DNA from: Clusia tigrina
Taxonomy: Eukaryota > Arthropoda > Insecta > Diptera > Clusiidae
DNA: 64,000 nucleotides
Direction: 5' to 3'
Assembly (NCBI GenBank): GCA_920105625.2
Contig: OV050032.1
Span: 97,882,542 to 97,946,541 of the forward strand
Positions 63,393 through 64,000 of this stretch are shown here, piece after piece. How positions within the stretch are numbered: position 1 is the stretch's first letter; every line of letters starts with the position of its first letter. The translations under genes and the position numbers were made by a program. The notes under the pieces are model-generated. The model was not told the origin of the DNA. It was given only the letters and a program-made list of their open reading frames with translations, and ran no database searches.

Positions 63393-63980
63393 TTGCCACA
63401 TACAAATGCTTGTAACTTTTTACTGGAGAGTCATAAAACCTTGAAATTTTGTGACAATGAAGTGCCCGAGCCTCTTGTCAATTTAAGCTATCGCTCAAAA
63501 CTATGCTACCCTAGAGTCCCAAATCAAACACTGATAAAACTTCAAACGTCCCGAACTTCTTTACGGTACGTCCTACACCTACCAAAGTTTGCAACATACA
63601 AATGCTTGTAACTTTTTACTGGAGCGTCATAAAACCTTGAAATTTTGTAACAATAAAGTACTCGAGCCTCTTTTAAATTTAAGCCATCGCTCAAAACTAT
63701 GCTACCCTAGAGTCCCAAAATCAAACACTGATAAAACTTCGAACGCCCCTAACTTTTTACGGTACGTCCTACACCTATCAAAGTTTGCAACATACAAATG
63801 CTTGTAACTTTTTACTGGAGCGTCATAAAACCTTGAAATTTTGTTACAATAAAGTACCCGAGCCTCTTGTCAATTTAAGCCATCGCTGAAAACTATGCTA
63901 CCCTAGAGTCCCAAATCAAACACTGATAAAACTCCAAACGCCCCTAATTTCTATACGGTACGTCCTACACCTATCAAAGT
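63393..63980 (+). repeat. 8-monomer-offset duplication, copy 2 (TTCGAA block)
   Basis: Second copy of 61826-62435, with TTCGAA at 63738-63743. It runs up to the window edge, so its full length is unknown. Confidence 0.8.
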
Positions 63981-64000
63981 TTGCAACATACAAATGCTTG
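63981..64000 (+). repeat. Partial monomer at right edge
   Basis: The last 20 bases are the start of another monomer (TTGCAACATAC onward). The array therefore continues to the right, and neither array boundary lies in this window. Confidence 0.95.

Larger units (their letters stand above)
52607..63980 (+). repeat. Right array domain lacking D, E, A and B markers
   Basis: About 58 monomers. I see no GACATTTT, AATAATG, CCGCGCC or CACTTATA variant here, although these are abundant up to 52.6 kb. New markers appear: GAGCGCCAT, GAGCGCAAT, ACTGAAGCG, GTCATGAAACC, TTCTTGACGG, CGAGACTC, ACTAATGCTTGTAGC, AATTAAG. Monomers with GTGACAATG and CCCCGAAC alternate with CCTTGAG monomers. One G2-like monomer (52999) and two TTCGAA monomers (62022, 63589) link it to the left domain. 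Confidence 0.7.
1..64000 (+). repeat. 196-bp satellite DNA array (326 complete monomers)
   Basis: The same 196-base unit repeats head to tail from edge to edge. Anchors such as TTGCAACATAC, CTCTTGTCAATTTAAG and ACGGTACG recur once per unit in the same order. No inverted block, spacer or inserted element was found. A consensus counted by hand has about 65 A, 56 T, 50 C and 25 G, so about 38% GC, with a strong C-over-G strand bias. Monomers differ at roughly 25 recurrent diagnostic positions (17, 23, 33-34, 53, 61, 67, 69, 73, 74, 77, 97, 108, 111, 121, 123, 125, 136, 141, 147, 161, 169, 179, 188, 196), and these travel together as haplotypes. Unit length near one nucleosome plus linker, and the higher-order organisation, fit centromeric or pericentromeric satellite. 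Chromosomal location is inference; the family name is not recognised. Confidence 0.98.

Noticed and set aside
102..63807. More than 200 short plus-strand reading frames of 63-144 codons as a family of peptide genes
   Set aside because: They begin at TTG, overlap the next copy, shift frame every unit and have no upstream signal distinct from the repeat. They vary mainly at amino-acid-changing sites, and some monomers (CCTTGAG types) stop them early. They are explained fully by the 196-bp repeat.
1..64000. CRISPR array
   Set aside because: Repeats are 196 bp and directly adjacent, with no unique spacers and no cas genes.
1..64000. Self-cleaving hammerhead ribozyme in the satellite, as in some animal satellites
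   Set aside because: The core CTGANGA is absent on the plus strand: the closest word is CTGATAA, and no matching GAAA-stem arrangement was found. The reverse strand also lacks it by eye.
1..64000. CENP-B box
   Set aside because: CTCGGGT on the minus strand and TTCGAACG on the plus strand of a few monomers resemble parts of it, but the required TTCG, A and CGGG spacing is not met.
1..64000. Telomeric, ribosomal or tRNA-derived repeat
   Set aside because: There are no short G-rich telomere words, no recognisable rRNA segment and no A-box/B-box or cloverleaf.
1..64000. Transposon-derived repeat with terminal repeats or coding domain
   Set aside because: No terminal inverted or long terminal repeats, target-site duplications or transposase/reverse-transcriptase-like frames are visible. 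Any ancient origin from a mobile element cannot be judged here.
1..64000. A novel gene system hidden between repeats
   Set aside because: There are no gaps between monomers: all 326 intervals are 188-203 bp and align to the same unit, so no room remains for an embedded gene or cassette.

Overview
The whole 64,000-base window is one uninterrupted tandem satellite-DNA array. I find no recognisable gene, RNA gene, transposon or unique spacer. The repeat unit is 196 bp. Taking the T of TTGCAACATAC as monomer base 1, the first complete monomer starts at 102 and the last ends at 63980. That gives 326 complete head-to-tail monomers, all in the same orientation, plus partial monomers of 101 bp (left edge) and 20 bp (right edge). 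The net length shortfall against 326 x 196 is 17 bp, and it is fully explained by a few indels: -3, five of -1 (a sixth -1, at 62185, is cancelled by a +1 in the same monomer), two of -5, -7, two of +1, +7 and a final -1.

Organism: a 196-bp (nucleosome-scale), AT-rich (about 38% GC) satellite with multi-monomer higher-order repeats (HORs) is typical of eukaryotic centromeric or heterochromatic DNA seen in long-read assemblies. CpG is not depleted in the hand-built consensus (6 observed, about 6.4 expected), which argues mildly against a heavily CpG-methylated genome (vertebrate, most plants) and fits an insect or other invertebrate. I do not recognise the family by name, and the species cannot be read from this sequence.

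Monomer types used below (numbers are monomer bases): A = g61, GCGCC at 76-80; A1 = A plus t123 (CTAGTGTCC); B = AAGCACTTATA at 134-144, usually GAAC at 161 and g196; N = a67, t74, c97, g108, CCTTGAG, often ACGGCC; C = a67, c74, c97, CTATACGG; D = GACATTTT at 51-58, g61; E = TTTGTACC at 17-24, AATAATG, t74, g111; M = g67, g108, CCTTGAG, often ACGCTCC; P1 = GAGACCC, AAGTTCTA; P2 = t97, CACCCATC; G1 = AAAGCTTC; G2 = TTGGCAACA start plus CTACAGCG; F = CTAAAGCG, GCTCTGC, GTCATACACC.

Layout. Left domain (102 to about 11.86 kb): 7-mer and 14-mer duplications built from B, F, A1, N, H, P and G monomers. Central domain (11,856 to about 52.6 kb): dominated by the order N-C-D-E-A-D-E-A1-B (9-mer, 1,764 bp) and its 4-, 5-, 8-, 10-, 11- and 15-monomer derivatives, plus a 7-mer M-D-E-P1-P2-C-A; between 14.0 and 22.2 kb it is interrupted by G1-G2-F cassettes like those on the left. 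Right domain (about 52.6 kb to the end): D, E, A and B markers vanish and a different set appears, with 3-, 8-, 9- and 12-monomer duplications. The pattern is what repeated unequal exchange or local amplification in a satellite produces. Apparent 72-79 codon reading frames in almost every monomer are a by-product of the repeat and are not annotated as genes.
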